DNA of 64,000 nt from Channa striata (taxonomy: Eukaryota; Chordata; Actinopteri; Anabantiformes; Channidae). Under the pieces are notes generated by a model. It saw only the letters and a list, made by a program, of their open reading frames with translations, had not been told where the DNA came from and made no database searches. This document shows, piece by piece, positions 1 to 10,851 of this stretch. The position numbers and the translations under genes were made by a program. Positions within the stretch are counted from its first letter, which is position 1; each line of letters opens with the position of its first letter. The stretch covers positions 310,001 through 374,000 of the forward strand of contig CM065171.1 in the NCBI GenBank assembly GCA_033026295.1, read 5' to 3'.

Positions 1-835
1 AGAACTGCAGCAACTACAGAGGAATAAAGCTGATGAGCCACACTTCTTCTTTGCTATGCTGATGGACAGGTTGACAGATGAGGTCAGACAGAAATCTCCC
101 TGGACAATGATGTTTGCAGATGACATTGAGAGTGGAGAGCAGGTGGAGGAACAGCTGGATAGGTGGAGGTTTGAAAGTCCTAGCAAGACAGAATACCTGT
201 GTCTAAAGGAGAGGGAGCAAGGTAGAAGAGTAAGGTCACAGGGGGCTGAGGTGAAGAAGGTGCAGGAGTTTAAGTAATTGGGGTCAACAGTTCAGCGTGA
301 TGGGGAGTGTGGAAAAGAGGTGAAGAGACGAGTGAAGGCGGGTTGGAATGGGTGGAGGAAAGTGTCAGCCAGACTCAAAGGAAAGGTGTACAAGACAGTG
401 GTGAGACCAGCTCTGCTCTATGGGTTAGAGACAGTAGCAGTGAGAAAGAGACAAGAGACAGAGATGGAAGATGCAGAGATGAAGATGTTGAGGTTCTCAT
501 TAGGAGTGACAAGGTTGGACAGAATAAGGAACGAGCTCATCAGAGGGACAGCGCACGTTGCCTGTGTTAGCAACAAAGTCAGAGAGGCCAGATTGAGATG
601 GTTTGGACATGTGCAGAGGAGGGATAGTGAATATATTGGTAGAAGGAGGTTGGAGATGGAGCTGCCAGGCAAGAGGGCGAGAGGACGACCAAGGAGGAGA
701 TATATGGATGTGCTAACAGAGGACATGAGGTTAGCTGGTGTCAGAGTGGAAGATGCCCAGGATAGAGTGAGGTGGAAACGGATGATTCGCTGTGGCGACC
801 CCTGATGGGAAAAGCCGAAAGAGAAGTAGTAGTTA
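1..835 (+). mobile_element. RTE-like LINE, 3' end of the reverse transcriptase ORF, decayed
   Basis: The window opens inside a non-LTR retrotransposon. Frames starting near 56 and 278 read as the C-terminal part of a LINE polyprotein. They include an FADD box (residues MMFADDIES), a YGLETV segment, and a C-terminal block with RLRWFGHVQRR and RRYMDVL that is typical of RTE-type LINEs in fish. The in-frame TAA at 275-277 and the loss of residues around the active site show a dead copy. The element ends in the GA-rich stretch at about 812-833. A second fragment of the same family lies inverted at 31838-32215. The clade (RTE) is assigned from memory of the C-terminal wording. Confidence 0.75.
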
Positions 836-3321
836 GAAGTTATGTTGGTCCACAATGCAAATTATATCAGTCTCCCAATGTGAGCTGTAATATTGTTTAC
901 CAACGTGTTTTGGTTTTGCCAACATTTCATGACTGTGTTTCTGGCACTGAAGACAAAAAAAATGGCTGACAATTCGTACAATTTCAAACAGACAAAATTT
1001 TTCTATGTTTTCAGTCATAAAACCTATTTGGTCTTTTTCATCAAGCAAACTTGAAAATGAAGTTTATGATAAGTTGGTACGGAGGACACATGCGTACGCA
1101 GTGACCGACAGTGGAGGGAGAAGTGGCACCAGTATAAATGAGTTTGATGCGTGTTAACTGTCCTTCTGTGTTTTAAAGAGGTGGGTTATGTGTGTATATT
1201 AACAAGATACTGGACCTCTGTGACTGTTGGGGCTTCCATTGTACATACAGTATAGCGCTCCTGTGCGTGTCTGTGCGCCACTTGTACCTACATTGCGAGT
1301 TCCCCCAACAGTTTTTATGTATTGTGGATAATCACCCCAAAGCCAACAGGGCAGCTGCATGTAATGCAGTCTTTGATACTGTACCACACCGATGAGCATC
1401 CAGGGCTCAGATCTTTAGAGAACCACGACACTGTGAAACAACACAGCAGGCTGCTCTCCCTGTACACCCGCTGAAGCCTCTTAAGCACCACTAGTTCCTC
1501 CCTCTTGCTGGAGAAAGAGTGGACGTTTCCCATAATAACAGATGGTAAATATGGCTTGTACCTTCGTTTTCTTTCCCGGCGCTTAATGCCTGCTCTACAG
1601 CCTCATCTTTTTCTCTGTATCTCGATGGCAATCTCCGGCTTCCACTTGTAGAGAAGTTCAGCCCGGCTAAGAGCTAGCAGGTAGTCCAGAGGTTAAATAA
1701 TGGAGCAACTTAAAGGGTTCCCTCAGGTCAAATCACAAAGTTGGCAAAACAATAAAATTTAGTACAAACGTGATGCATTAGGCTGATTTTCTTATCCCCA
1801 TATGCTAAGAAATGTCACTGATCACAACCATTTAACATGATATCACACATTGACATTACAGCAGCATATCAACACTATAAACCAGTTGGAGATGATTTTA
1901 GCTTTGTGGCATGGTGTGTTATTCTGCCAGTGTAGCCAAGAGAAGATGGGTCCACTGTGGTGATAAAGGGATGGGCATGGGCATCAGCAACAATACTTTA
2001 CTATATAATACTCAACGAAGGGGGCAAAAGTTTCTGTGGAAAAAAATGCAACCACTATTACACTACCACCACCAGCCTGTTCTAATGATACAAGGCAAGA
2101 TGGCTCCATGCTTTTATTTTATTTAACACTTAACCATGTGAATGTTGCAGCAGAAATCAGTAATTATAAGACCAGGTACTTTTTTTCCTATATTCTATTG
2201 TCCAAATTTGGTGAGCCTTTGCAAATTGTATCCTCAGGATAGGAGGGAAATATCCTTTGTGCATTCAGAGATGTTCTTCTGCACACCTCTGCTGTAACAA
2301 GTTTTTGTTTGAGTTGTTGCTTCTTACTATAAGACCCAACCAGACCAGCCATTCGTCTCTGACCTTTCCTATTGTTAATTTCTGTGATATGTTTTTCCTG
2401 TTGAATTCTATTCTGATATTTCTTTATCTTAAGTTCTTGTTACTGATTATACTGTTCTCAGGATGGGTGCTGGCTGCTTTGTAGCAGGATCTAGTAGCAT
2501 TTGTTGTGGCAGGCCAGCTGCCAAACCTCATGGTGGCTTGACACACACCATCTTGGTTCTGTGCCCAGGTTTTAAGGCCAATGTCTATTTTCTTTCTCAC
2601 TCTAGGCGGGATCAAATAAAATGACCTTACAAACCACAACCAAAATATGTAATATATCCAATACGTACATGCACAGTATAGGCAAGTGCAACCTTGGTGC
2701 CGGTCCTGAGCCCGGATAAAAACATGGCAGCAAGGATATCTGGCATATAAACCAAATGAACAAGCGGAACACGTTCTGCTGTTTGCGGAATTTGCTTGTT
2801 ATTTCTATATTCTCTTCCTTTTAAAGAATTGTTAAGTTGTGATTCCAGGTGCCGTCATAACCAGTAGCTTGTAATTGAAATTAACTCATTTTGCCAAAAT
2901 AGTTATTGTTAGTGTCTCTAAACTAGAGCCTCCATCTGCCATCATACTGACAAAGATGAGCTGGTAGCAGCAGCTCTAAATCCCCGAAAACTATTCTTGG
3001 AAATGTAAACAAACTAAACTGATCGACAAATTCAACAAAGATACACAATAACAAAAAGAATCAGAAAATTCCTTTCAACATGCAAATCCTCCGCCACAAT
3101 CCCCATTCATTTCCAGCATGCATGCATAGAGAGAGGAAGAGAACTGCCATAACATTTTGTTCAAAAATACGTCATATCAACACAAATCCACATTTCTAAA
3201 ATTTCTAGTAGCACAAAATGCCCTACTTGAAACAAAACAATACTGCAGTCACCCTTTGCCAGTTTTTTGCTGTGTGTCTGAAAAAATTTGAATCGCTTTG
3301 TGTGTTTGTGTGTGCACAAAG
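836..3321. other. Intron sequence upstream of exon A, no gene seen
   Basis: AT-rich, stop-laden sequence. The open frames are short and do not resemble known proteins. It is presumably the intron between the exon carrying the start of TSP1 repeat 1 (outside the window) and exon A. No other repeat family was recognised with confidence. Confidence 0.6.
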
Positions 3322-3491
3322 GCCTGGTCCTGGTGGGCGACACTGTCAGAAGGCCAGTGTAGAGCACAAGGCCTGCGAAGGTCCTCCCTGTCCCAAGGGG
3401 GCACCGAGCTTTAGAGACCTGCAGTGTCTGTCCTACAACCGACACGCCAACAAGAAGAAGGGCAGCATGCTGACAGCTGTCATTGATGATG
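3322..3491 (+). CDS. adamts17: adamts17 exon A: end of TSP1 repeat 1 and start of the cysteine-rich domain
   Basis: This is an internal exon of an ADAMTS metalloproteinase. After the acceptor AG (3320-3321) it begins with the last base of a split codon, then reads GPGGRHC, the closing part of the first TSP1 repeat ending in CEGPPCPKG. It continues with SFRDLQCLSYNRHANKKKG, the start of the cysteine-rich domain that helps ADAMTS enzymes bind substrate. The donor GTGAGA follows at 3492. It covers residues 1-56 of the visible protein, with residue 57 split. The preceding exons (catalytic zinc site, disintegrin domain, start of TSP1) are not in the window. Assignment to ADAMTS17 rather than ADAMTS19 rests on the whole 546-residue reading, recalled without an alignment. 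Confidence 0.9.
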
Positions 3492-4408
3492 GTGAGATAT
3501 GCTTTCTGTGGAGTGTGTGGAATGTTTATTTTGCCTGATTTGCATGTCAACAACTTTAAATGTATGGTTTCTGGACTCATTTGAATTACAGAAACCTCAA
3601 ATCTGTATTAAGGAAAATAAGGTCATGTACAACTCATTCCCTCACCTCACTTAAATGCAGTTGACCTTGACATATTATAGAGAATATACTTGAAAACAAC
3701 GTGTTTATAATAAAGCACATAATAATTAGCTTCCTTTAAAGTTTTTGACTTGTTTTTCGGCCCTTGCACTTGGAGGCACATCAAACTGTTTTTTGTTTCT
3801 TTTTGCCCCATCCCACCTTGCTCAAATTGGTGCAACTCTTGATATTATAAATATACCTGATTCATAAAACGTTCATGGCAGGATTAATAAAAAAAATAGA
3901 CAACTTTGTAACATACCTAGGCAGTTATTGCAGCTTTGAGTCTAACAGTAAGATGTACCTTTAGGTAGAATTTTTGTTAATTACATTTTCTGCATTTTCT
4001 CAAATGCAAATTGTACCAATTTGGAAAATACTGTATAGTGAGCTTTGTTCATAGCGATGTGATATTTGTGTATATTTTATTTTATGGGAGTTGTAGTTAT
4101 TCAAGTGATTCCCGTGGTTGCGTGTGGTTTCTCCAGGTGTTCCGGTTTCTTCCCTCAACTCAAAGAACTGCTGACACTAAATTAAATTAGGTGTGAAAAT
4201 AAAAATAAAAATAACCAAAACAATGATAAATCATTAATGTTTTTTTTTTCTCCTGTGTACCAGTTTGCTTTTACCATGCTTTTTTTAAAATTGGTTATAA
4301 ATAATATTGTTAGGAAATTGATACCTTGTCAGTGGTGTAACAAACGTGCAATACAATCTTGTAATCGTTTGTGTGTGCATGCCTGTGTTTGTATTTGTGC
4401 CTGAGCAG
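3492..4408. other. Intron A-B
   Basis: A 917-bp GT-AG intron. It contains a short segment near 4100-4160 resembling the middle of an abundant teleost interspersed repeat (better preserved at 25640-25840) and an A-rich simple repeat near 4198-4215. Confidence 0.75.
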
Positions 4409-4536
4409 AGAAGCCGTGTGTGTTGTTCTGCAGCCTGGTTGGTCAAGAAGCCCCAGTCCTGATGGCTGATAGAGTGATGGATGGGACGCCCTGTGGATCA
4501 TACGAGTCTGACCTGTGTGTTAATGGGAATTGCCAA
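4409..4536 (+). CDS. adamts17: adamts17 exon B: cysteine-rich domain
   Basis: The exon encodes residues 57-99: KPCVLFCSLVGQE, then DRVMDGTPCGS and DLCVNGNCQ, the conserved core of the ADAMTS cysteine-rich domain. The acceptor AG is at 4407-4408 and the donor GTACGT at 4537. The first codon is split with exon A (G+AG, glutamate), giving DDEKPC at the join. It ends in phase 0 after CAA. The next exon lies 19.6 kb away because of the transposon nest in the following intron. Confidence 0.92.
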
Positions 4537-5199
4537 GTACGTACTCATAGTCTCACACACATACAACCTCAGTCATTTCAAGGAATGGTTCATATCAGAT
4601 ACAATTTGAAATATTTTGGCCTGGTGGCCTGTCTGCTTTTTTATCCAAGAAGGAAAAAGTTCTGGCTAGCATGCTTAAAGTAGCGCCATCACTAATACTT
4701 ACAATTAAGCTTTCCACTCAACTCAGCGCTTGTCTTCCCACAAATAAATGAGCTTTCTCCTTAGCACCAAGCTTCAATGCCCCAGGTGCTTGAGGTAGAG
4801 CAGGTTCAATCCCCTGCTCTTGCAATCCACATCAAAATGTACTTGGGTAAAACACTGAGACTACATTCTCATTAAGCTAGCTAAATTTATAACCACCCTC
4901 TTTTTTCTCTTTGTCCTGAATGAATGGGCAGCTTTCTTTCCTTTAACCAGAGCTTTCGCTAACAGGGGTCTGCTGTGTATAACTCTGAAACAGCTGTCTC
5001 AATGTTGTAGTTTGGTCAGGAAAACAGAGGTCTCTTAGAAACACTGTTATATCTGTAACGAAACAGCATGTAGCAAAGAATTTTATTCCAAAAAGCGGTT
5101 TAACATATTTTCTCGTCAGATAAATAAGAATAAATAGTTGAGCAATGAATAATAGGCAATTTTTTTTTTCTTGACCACTCTGTCTATAAGATCAATTGA
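4537..5199. other. Intron B-C, left end
   Basis: No gene. Bases about 4785-4870 resemble a fragment of a common teleost repeat (a 'ggtagagc' head followed by a 'gggtaaaacactgaga' motif, also seen at 31556-31795). Confidence 0.5.
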
Positions 5200-5447
5200 A
5201 CCGATTCTCCTACTTGCAGTGTCATTGCACACTGGTTTCTCTCTGGTTTTGAATAAAAACCACCAGTATTGTTGGACTGTTGCTGAGCAATGGAAAATCT
5301 AGGAAAGGTTTATTATGCTTGCAGTGACAGTAGCATTAGTGATGTGGTAAAATGATGTTCATTCTGTTCATTCAAGTACTAAATGCCGTCATCAGAAAAA
5401 AACAAAATTAATATGCTCCTGATTCCCAACCTTTATCCGTTTTAGAT
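5200..5447 (-). mobile_element. L1-type LINE, 3' remnant left of the provirus
   Basis: Read on the minus strand, the sequence next to the proviral end encodes RIKVGNQEH. This is the L1 reverse transcriptase segment that normally sits just before the YADD box. It continues in register from the L1 sequence on the other side of the provirus (18380 upward), once the duplicated CTTTA is counted once. Beyond that segment a T-run shifts the frame and the L1 identity fades, so the left limit at 5200 is only approximate. Confidence 0.6.
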
Positions 5448-5452
5448 CTTTA
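5448..5452. repeat. Target-site duplication (CTTTA), left copy
   Basis: CTTTA at 5448-5452 is repeated exactly at 18375-18379, on either side of the two LTRs. A 5-bp duplication suits a retroviral integrase and marks the limits of the provirus. Confidence 0.88.
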
Positions 5453-5902
5453 TGTCTTGGAAAAAAATATGTCTTGACAACTACTGGTCCAGACACCTCT
5501 AGTGTAGTCAATAAAGAAACTTGCATCCAGGATGTCTTTTAAGGGTTTTTATTATCTTGCAAGAGAGAAGTTCACAGACAGAGTTTCTCCCTGTCTAGTG
5601 CCGTTCTACCAGACTGACACATTACACAAATGCTTTATACTGCCCATCTGTTGTTGGGCAAAACATTCCCACCATCAGACTCCCAACATTCCCACGTGAA
5701 GGTGATATGTCTATTGGTCAGATAGCAGACAACCTTGGAACGGTTACGCCGACACTTCTCAGACAAAAAAAAAAACATGCATATGAGATAAAGAATGCTA
5801 TGTCTTCAACATTCTGCATAACAACAATGAAAATCATTTGACCTTACAACTAAGAATAAGCATTCAAATTTAATCACTCACACACACAATTTTTCCATCA
5901 CA
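5453..5902 (-). repeat. Proviral 3' LTR
   Basis: The LTR starts TGTCTTGG on the + strand and ends TTCCATCACA (TG...CA on the element strand). Reading the minus strand, a TATA-like TATAAAGC lies at about 5634-5641 and an AATAAA polyadenylation signal at about 5545-5552, in the order expected for U3-R-U5. It matches 17938-18374 over its full length, with an extra stretch of about nine bases near 5663-5675. Confidence 0.92.
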
Positions 5903-5916
5903 ATTCCCTCCTTTTG
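5903..5916 (-). other. Proviral polypurine tract
   Basis: Immediately upstream of the 3' LTR on the element strand the sequence reads AAAAGGAGGGAAT. A purine run abutting U3 is the primer for retroviral plus-strand DNA synthesis. Confidence 0.85.
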
Positions 5917-6120
5917 ATTACATTTTAATCACAAGACATACAACTATGGTCATCAGATGTATAAATTCACAGAGATTTTATATACATCGTCATAATGTTT
6001 TATTAGAATTTTAGGCATTGCTTTTTTTCCGTGACATAGACATCACTGAGTTATAGAGCTAAGCATAGATTAGAAAGTTAAAATATTAAAAGAAATAAAA
6101 TAAAATATTATAAATCACAC

Positions 6121-7650
6121 CTACACATAGCTATCTTCATCACTAGACTCTGTGTAGAGATCATCATCAGCATGTAAAAGAGGAACATTGTTTGGTGTAC
6201 CTTTCTCATCTATGAGTGTCATCTGATGAGTCAGAGCATTCTCTGTGGTTCGCATAACTAGACCTCTTATACATGGAATAAGACAACATCCACAAAATGC
6301 AAAATCTGTAAGCACAACAAGTATAGAAGTAAGTGAACAGCTCTTCTCTAAGGGACTTAAGACCTTCTAAGGCTCTGGTGACGCTTCCATCAGAAGTAGT
6401 ATTGTTAGGAATGAAAGTGCAACATGAATCTCCAAACATTACACAAACACCTTCCTTTTCAGCAAGAAGCATATCTAGGGCCATTCTGTTCTGCCAGGAC
6501 ATCAAGGAAGAAGGCCCCAGCTGCTCTGCCAGGCCCTCTACAGCATCAGAGCTGCGATTGATAAAGCGCTGTTGGTTGTAATATATGTAATTAATCCAAT
6601 CAACATTTTTATTAATAGTACACCACCAACACAAAATAGACTCAAAGCCTGCAGCTATTTGATTTCTAGCTTTGTATTCATCTGGTACCCCTCTTGGAAC
6701 CCCAATCTCATCTATGTAAATGTTTTCATCAAATGACCCTGTGTGCAAGTTCCTGTCCAATTCGGTGGTAGAGTCTGTTGTGGTTGTCCTCCACAGATCC
6801 ACCAGATGTCTTTTAAAGCTATGGTTTGGCTGTTCAGGTATTCAGGGTTAGGTGGGTACCGGCTGTTCTGTGGGTACCAGGAGAATGTAGATCCACTTAA
6901 GGTAGATTTCATAGGACTGTCCCCTAGCTCCGAAGTGAGAGAACAGTTCAGAAAGTGTCCTTGAGGGTTGCCATTTTCCTGTTTTCTACTGAAGCACTCA
7001 AACTCACAGGTGGAACAGATGGTGTAAGGAGAGGGAGCAGGCTGTGGATATTTCTGGCGTTTTATCCCAGCAATTCCCCAAACACTACCATCCTCATTTT
7101 CTTCCAGGTCCATTACTGCAGCAAGATGCAGGATTTCCCAATCACATCCACCTATTATCCTTGTAACATTTGTTTTTACCAATTGTAATTAATTTCCATT
7201 GAATTATGTTGGGTGCAATAGTTGTGTATAACATTGTGAGCTGTTGAAGGGCACTGGGACTGCCAGTAGGAAAGGTCTGGCAGCTGCACACATTATACAA
7301 GAGGAATTTGTCATCTTCTTAGCTGTAAAGTTTCAGATAAGTCAACCACAGGTTTCCTGTGGGGTTTTTTAATATGGCTTCATTTGCTGCTTCCAAAGCA
7401 CTCCCATCAAGAGCGCGCCTTGCTCGATTTGTGTGCTGCGGTACACTTAGCTGTAGATCTGGCCATAGGATTAATGTGTACGCCAGCAGTATTCATGGCA
7501 CAAGGAGTCGTATCCTGTTTTCCATGGTATTCTTCTCACTGTTGCTTCACTCTCACTCAATTATCTCCTTTTTCACGGCTTACGGACTCAGAGTGCAGGC
7601 ACGCCTAATCGCACTCGTCCTCCTTGTCACCGGGAGAATGGTTGAGTGCA
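6121..7650 (-). pseudogene. Proviral env remnant (SU and TM regions)
   Basis: Two overlapping minus-strand frames cover most of an envelope gene. The frame at 6712-7182 holds a surface-subunit region with a CGG motif followed by an LPPNW motif. The frame at 6206-6802 holds the transmembrane subunit, with a heptad-like stretch and a CX6CC motif (cysteines at codons 6443-6445 and 6419-6424), then a hydrophobic segment near the C-terminus. CX6CC is the hallmark of gamma-type Env. The N-terminal part (about 7190-7650) has several in-frame stops. The reading frame shifts between SU and TM, so no full-length protein can be made. In the retroviral family Env mediates entry; this copy is broken. Confidence 0.8.
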
Positions 7651-7656
7651 AGTGAA

Positions 7657-8960
7657 TTAGTGAGTGTTCTCCTCCGACTGGCTCACTGACTCCCTCGAGG
7701 CTTTCGCCCTCCGGTGAGCGTCCTGCACAGCCATGGAGAAGTTGTCCTCAGGCTCTGGCACCTTCTTGCAATGGGTTGCGTGTATCCAAGTGGCTCTCTT
7801 GGCGACGTTCACTGCTGTGTGGGTGGTCAGGAGCACCTGGAATGGCCCGTTCCACTTCCTAGACTTCCAGTGTTTTGGACGAAGTTCCTTCACGATCACC
7901 CAATCACCAGGTTTGAAGGGATGCAGTGTAGTTTCCGCTGGAGATGGGAGAGCTGCTTTCACCTGTTGATATATCTGAGACACAGCCGTAGACAGAGATT
8001 TACAGTATTGTAACATGTCATTCTCACACAGTGTGGAAGAAGGATGAGCCCTGGTTTCTGGCTTTAGACCAACATATGGAGGATGTGCAAACAGGATTTC
8101 AAATGCGCTCAACTTACTGTTATTTCTCTCCCTCATCCTCATGTACATCAGGACCACAGGCAAGGCTTCTGGCCATGTCAAGCCTGTTTCTTCACAACAT
8201 TTTTTCAGTTTCTGTTTCAAAACTCCATTGAGTCGTTCAATACCCCCCCCCACTGGCCAGATGATATACACAGTGTCTTTTTAAATTTATCCCCAAAAAC
8301 TCACCAACCTGAGAAATGGCTTCATTTACAAAATGGGGAACAGTTATCACTGGAGATTTTTCCAGGAAAGCCCCAGCGAGGAATTATCTCAGTGAGCAAT
8401 GCTTTTGCCACTGTAGCACTGTTTGCATGTTTTGCAGGGAATACTTCAACCTACTTACTCCACATATCAACCATTGTTAGACAAAATCTTTTCCCTTCTG
8501 AGGGAGTCAGTTCAACGAAATCCATCATCAAATGTTCAAATGGTCTTGTAGGTTGTGGATGTGTAGCCTGCTGTTGTGTGTGTGTGCGTCCAGTATTGTG
8601 TGTGGCACATCATACATGACTGACAAAATCTTTGTGCATAGAAAGTAAAACCTTTTGTGAACCAATGCTTTGTATGCGCTGACACCATCCCCCCTTTTGA
8701 CACATGGTCGAGGCCATGTGTCAACTTAGCAAAATGTGGGAAGAAGTGTGTTGGAAGGCAAGGTTTGTTATCAGGGCCCCACCAAACATCATCACTGAAT
8801 ACAGCACCACAAGTTTTCCAGTGTTGTCTCTTCTGCGGAATAGAAAAAGATTGCATAGCAGCCAGTGAAACAGGTGGAGAGTCATTTGCGTCATCTGAGA
8901 AGAGTGTTTGTTCTGCAGAAAATGATAAGCGTGCTGCAGTCTTAGCAGCAGCATCAACTC
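7657..8960 (-). pseudogene. Proviral pol: integrase
   Basis: Minus-strand frames encode a retroviral integrase. The N-terminal HHCC zinc-binding region lies at about 8600-8720 (two His, then a CQSC/CMMC cluster). The catalytic core spans about 8200-8530, with two acidic residues in MVDMWSK and SSDNC contexts and the third in GGIERLNG near 8240. A C-terminal region with a PGDWVIVK segment lies near 7885-7910. An in-frame stop follows the first core Asp and a frameshift lies near 8271. Integrase joins viral DNA to the host genome; this copy is inactive by sequence. Confidence 0.83.
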
Positions 8961-9169
8961 TCTTGTTACCTAAAGAAACAGAATCAGTGTTGTTAGTCTG
9001 AGCAGCACATTTACAGACAGCAATAGCTTTTGGGAGAAGTATTGCATCTAAAAGTGCTGCTATTTTATCATGGTGAAGGATGGGTTTTCCATCAGACTTT
9101 AGGAAATTTCTATGTTGCCACAGGGCACCAAAATCATGTGCGACCCCAAAAACATAACGTGAATCAACA
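8961..9169 (-). pseudogene. Proviral pol: RNase H, C-terminal part
   Basis: Reading the minus strand from the transposon edge (9169 downward), the frame gives VDSRYVFGV and then a GALWQHR stretch. This is the RNase H region with a catalytic Asp, followed by the link to integrase. The N-terminal part of the same domain is on the far side of the Tc1 element, at 10852-10935. Confidence 0.78.
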
Positions 9170-9171
9170 TA

Positions 9172-9207
9172 CAGTGAGGGAAAAAATTATTTGAACCCCA
9201 GCTGATT
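9172..9207 (-). repeat. Extra partial Tc1 inverted-repeat end
   Basis: 36 bases (CAGTGAGGG to CAGCTGATT) identical to the tip of the Tc1 terminal repeat that begins again at 9294. A TA precedes it at 9170-9171. With the next 86 bases it forms a duplicated inverted junction (see findings). Confidence 0.88.
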
Positions 9208-9293
9208 CCATCACATTGCTCAGCCCAGGCTGTTGAACTCTTAGCCTTGACTGAAGCATGTAAGCTGGCAGCAGACAAGACAGTAACAATATA
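9208..9293 (+). repeat. Inverted copy of the right Tc1 flank (RNase H sequence)
   Basis: These 86 bases are the reverse complement of 10850-10935, with one mismatch seen (GCTC against the complement of GAGT). They carry proviral RNase H sequence in the orientation opposite to the rest of the provirus. Confidence 0.88.
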
Positions 9294-10849
9294 CAGTGAG
9301 GGAAAAAATTATTTGAACCCCAGCTGATTTTGTAAGTTTGCCCACTAACAAAGAAATGATCAGTCTATAATTTCTATGGTAGGTTTATTTGAACAGTGAG
9401 AGACAACAATGACAAAAAAATCCAGAAAAATGGGTTTCAAAAAGAATTATAAATGAATTTGCATTTCCATAAAGGAAATAAGTATTTGATCACTTTGAAA
9501 AACGTGCTTTAGTACTTGGTGGCAAAACCTTTGTTGGCAATCACAGAGGTCAGCCGTTTCTTGTAGTTGGCCACAAGGTTTGCACACATCTCGGGGGATT
9601 TTGGCCCACTCCTCTTTGCAGATCCTCTCCAAGTCATTAATGTTTCGTGGCTGATGTTTGGCAACACGAACCTTCAGCTCCCTCCACAGATTTTCTATGG
9701 GATTAAGGTCTGGAGACTGACTAGTCCACTCCATGACCTTAATATGCTTCTTCTTGAGCCAATCCTTTGTTGCCTTGGCCGTGTGTTTTATTGCTGGAAT
9801 ACCCAACCACGACCCATTTTCAATGCCCTGACTGAGGGAAGGAGGTTCTCACCCAACATTTGACGGCACATGGCCCCATCCATCCTCCCTTTAATGTGGT
9901 GCAATTGTCCTGTCCCCTTGGCAGAAAAACACCCCCAAAGCATAATGTTTCCACCTCCATATTTGACGGTGGGGACGGTGTTTTTGGAGTCATAGGCAGC
10001 ATTCCTCCTCCTCCAAACACGGCGAGTTGATGCCAAAGAGCTCGATTTTGGTCTCATCTGACCACAACACTTTCACCCAGCCTTCCTCTGAATCAGTCAG
10101 ATGTTCAGTGGTAAACTTCAAACAGGCCTGTAGATGGGCTTTCTTGAGCAGGGGGACCTTGCGGGTACAGCAGGATTTCAGTCCTTCACTGCGTAGTGTG
10201 TTACCAACTGTTTTTTGGTGACTATGGTCCCAGCTGCCTTGAGATCATTGACAAGTTCCTCCCGAGTAGTTCTGGGCTGATTCCTCACCGTTTTCATTAT
10301 CATTGAAACTCCACGAGGTGAGATCTTGCATGAAGCTCCAGACCGAGGGAGATTGGCAGTTAATTTATGTTTCTTCCATTTGCGAATAATTGCACCAACC
10401 TTCTCACCCAGCTGCTTGGCGATGGTCTTGTAGCACATTCCAGCCTTGTGTAGGTCCACAATCTTGTCCCTTACATCCTTGGAAAGCTCTTTGGTCCTGG
10501 CCATGGTGAAGAGTTTGGAATCTGGATTGATTGATTGCTTCTGTGGACAGGTCTCTTTTATACAGGTAACGAGCCGAGAGGGCTGCCAATGTCAGCTCGT
10601 TACCTGTATAAGATCCACCTGGGAGCTAGAGATCTTGCTGATGGATAGGGGATCAAATACTTATTTCCTTCATGGAAATGCAAATTAATTTATAACTCTT
10701 TTTGAAACGCATTTTTCTGGATTTTTTTTGTAATTGTTGTCTCTCACTGTTCAAATAAACCTACCATTGAAATTATAGACTGATCATTTCTTTGTTAGTG
10801 GGCAAACTTACAAAATCAGCTGGGGTTCAAATAATTTTTTCCCTCACTG
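9294..10849 (-). mobile_element. Tc1-like DNA transposon with about 200-bp terminal inverted repeats
   Basis: The ends CAGTGAGGG...CCCTCACTG are flanked by TA, and the terminal inverted repeats of about 200 bp (9294-9495 and about 10648-10849) match with few differences. An internal inverted repeat (GGTAACGAGC / GCTCGTTACC, about 10565-10612) is typical of fish Tc1 elements. A degenerate transposase lies between. The element inserted at a TA inside the RNase H region of the provirus. Confidence 0.95.
9447..10504 (-). pseudogene. Tc1-like transposase, frameshifted
   Basis: Three minus-strand frames together cover a Tc1/mariner transposase. At 10178-10504 is the N-terminal paired-like DNA-binding region (MARTKELSKDVRDKIVD, then LPRSG). 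At 9788-10057 is the start of the catalytic domain (RRRNAAYD, IMLWGCFSAKGTGQL). At 9447-9806 is the catalytic end (HTAKATKDWL, SPDLNPIENLWRELK, with the third acidic residue in IENLW). Frameshifts lie near 10178, 10050 and 9800. The SDETK and HDNDPKH blocks holding the first two catalytic Asp residues are damaged, so no active enzyme is made. Confidence 0.92.
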
Positions 10850-10851
10850 TA

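Noticed and set aside
278..805. A host protein-coding gene of 175 codons
   Set aside because: The wording is the C-terminus of an RTE-like LINE, with a second inverted copy at 31838-32215.
418..855. Minus-strand 145-codon ORF
   Set aside because: Shadow of the LINE frame on the + strand; serine/leucine-rich with no domain.
10560..10615. A structured RNA or terminator hairpin
   Set aside because: The inverted repeat is an internal part of the Tc1 element, as in other fish Tc1 copies.
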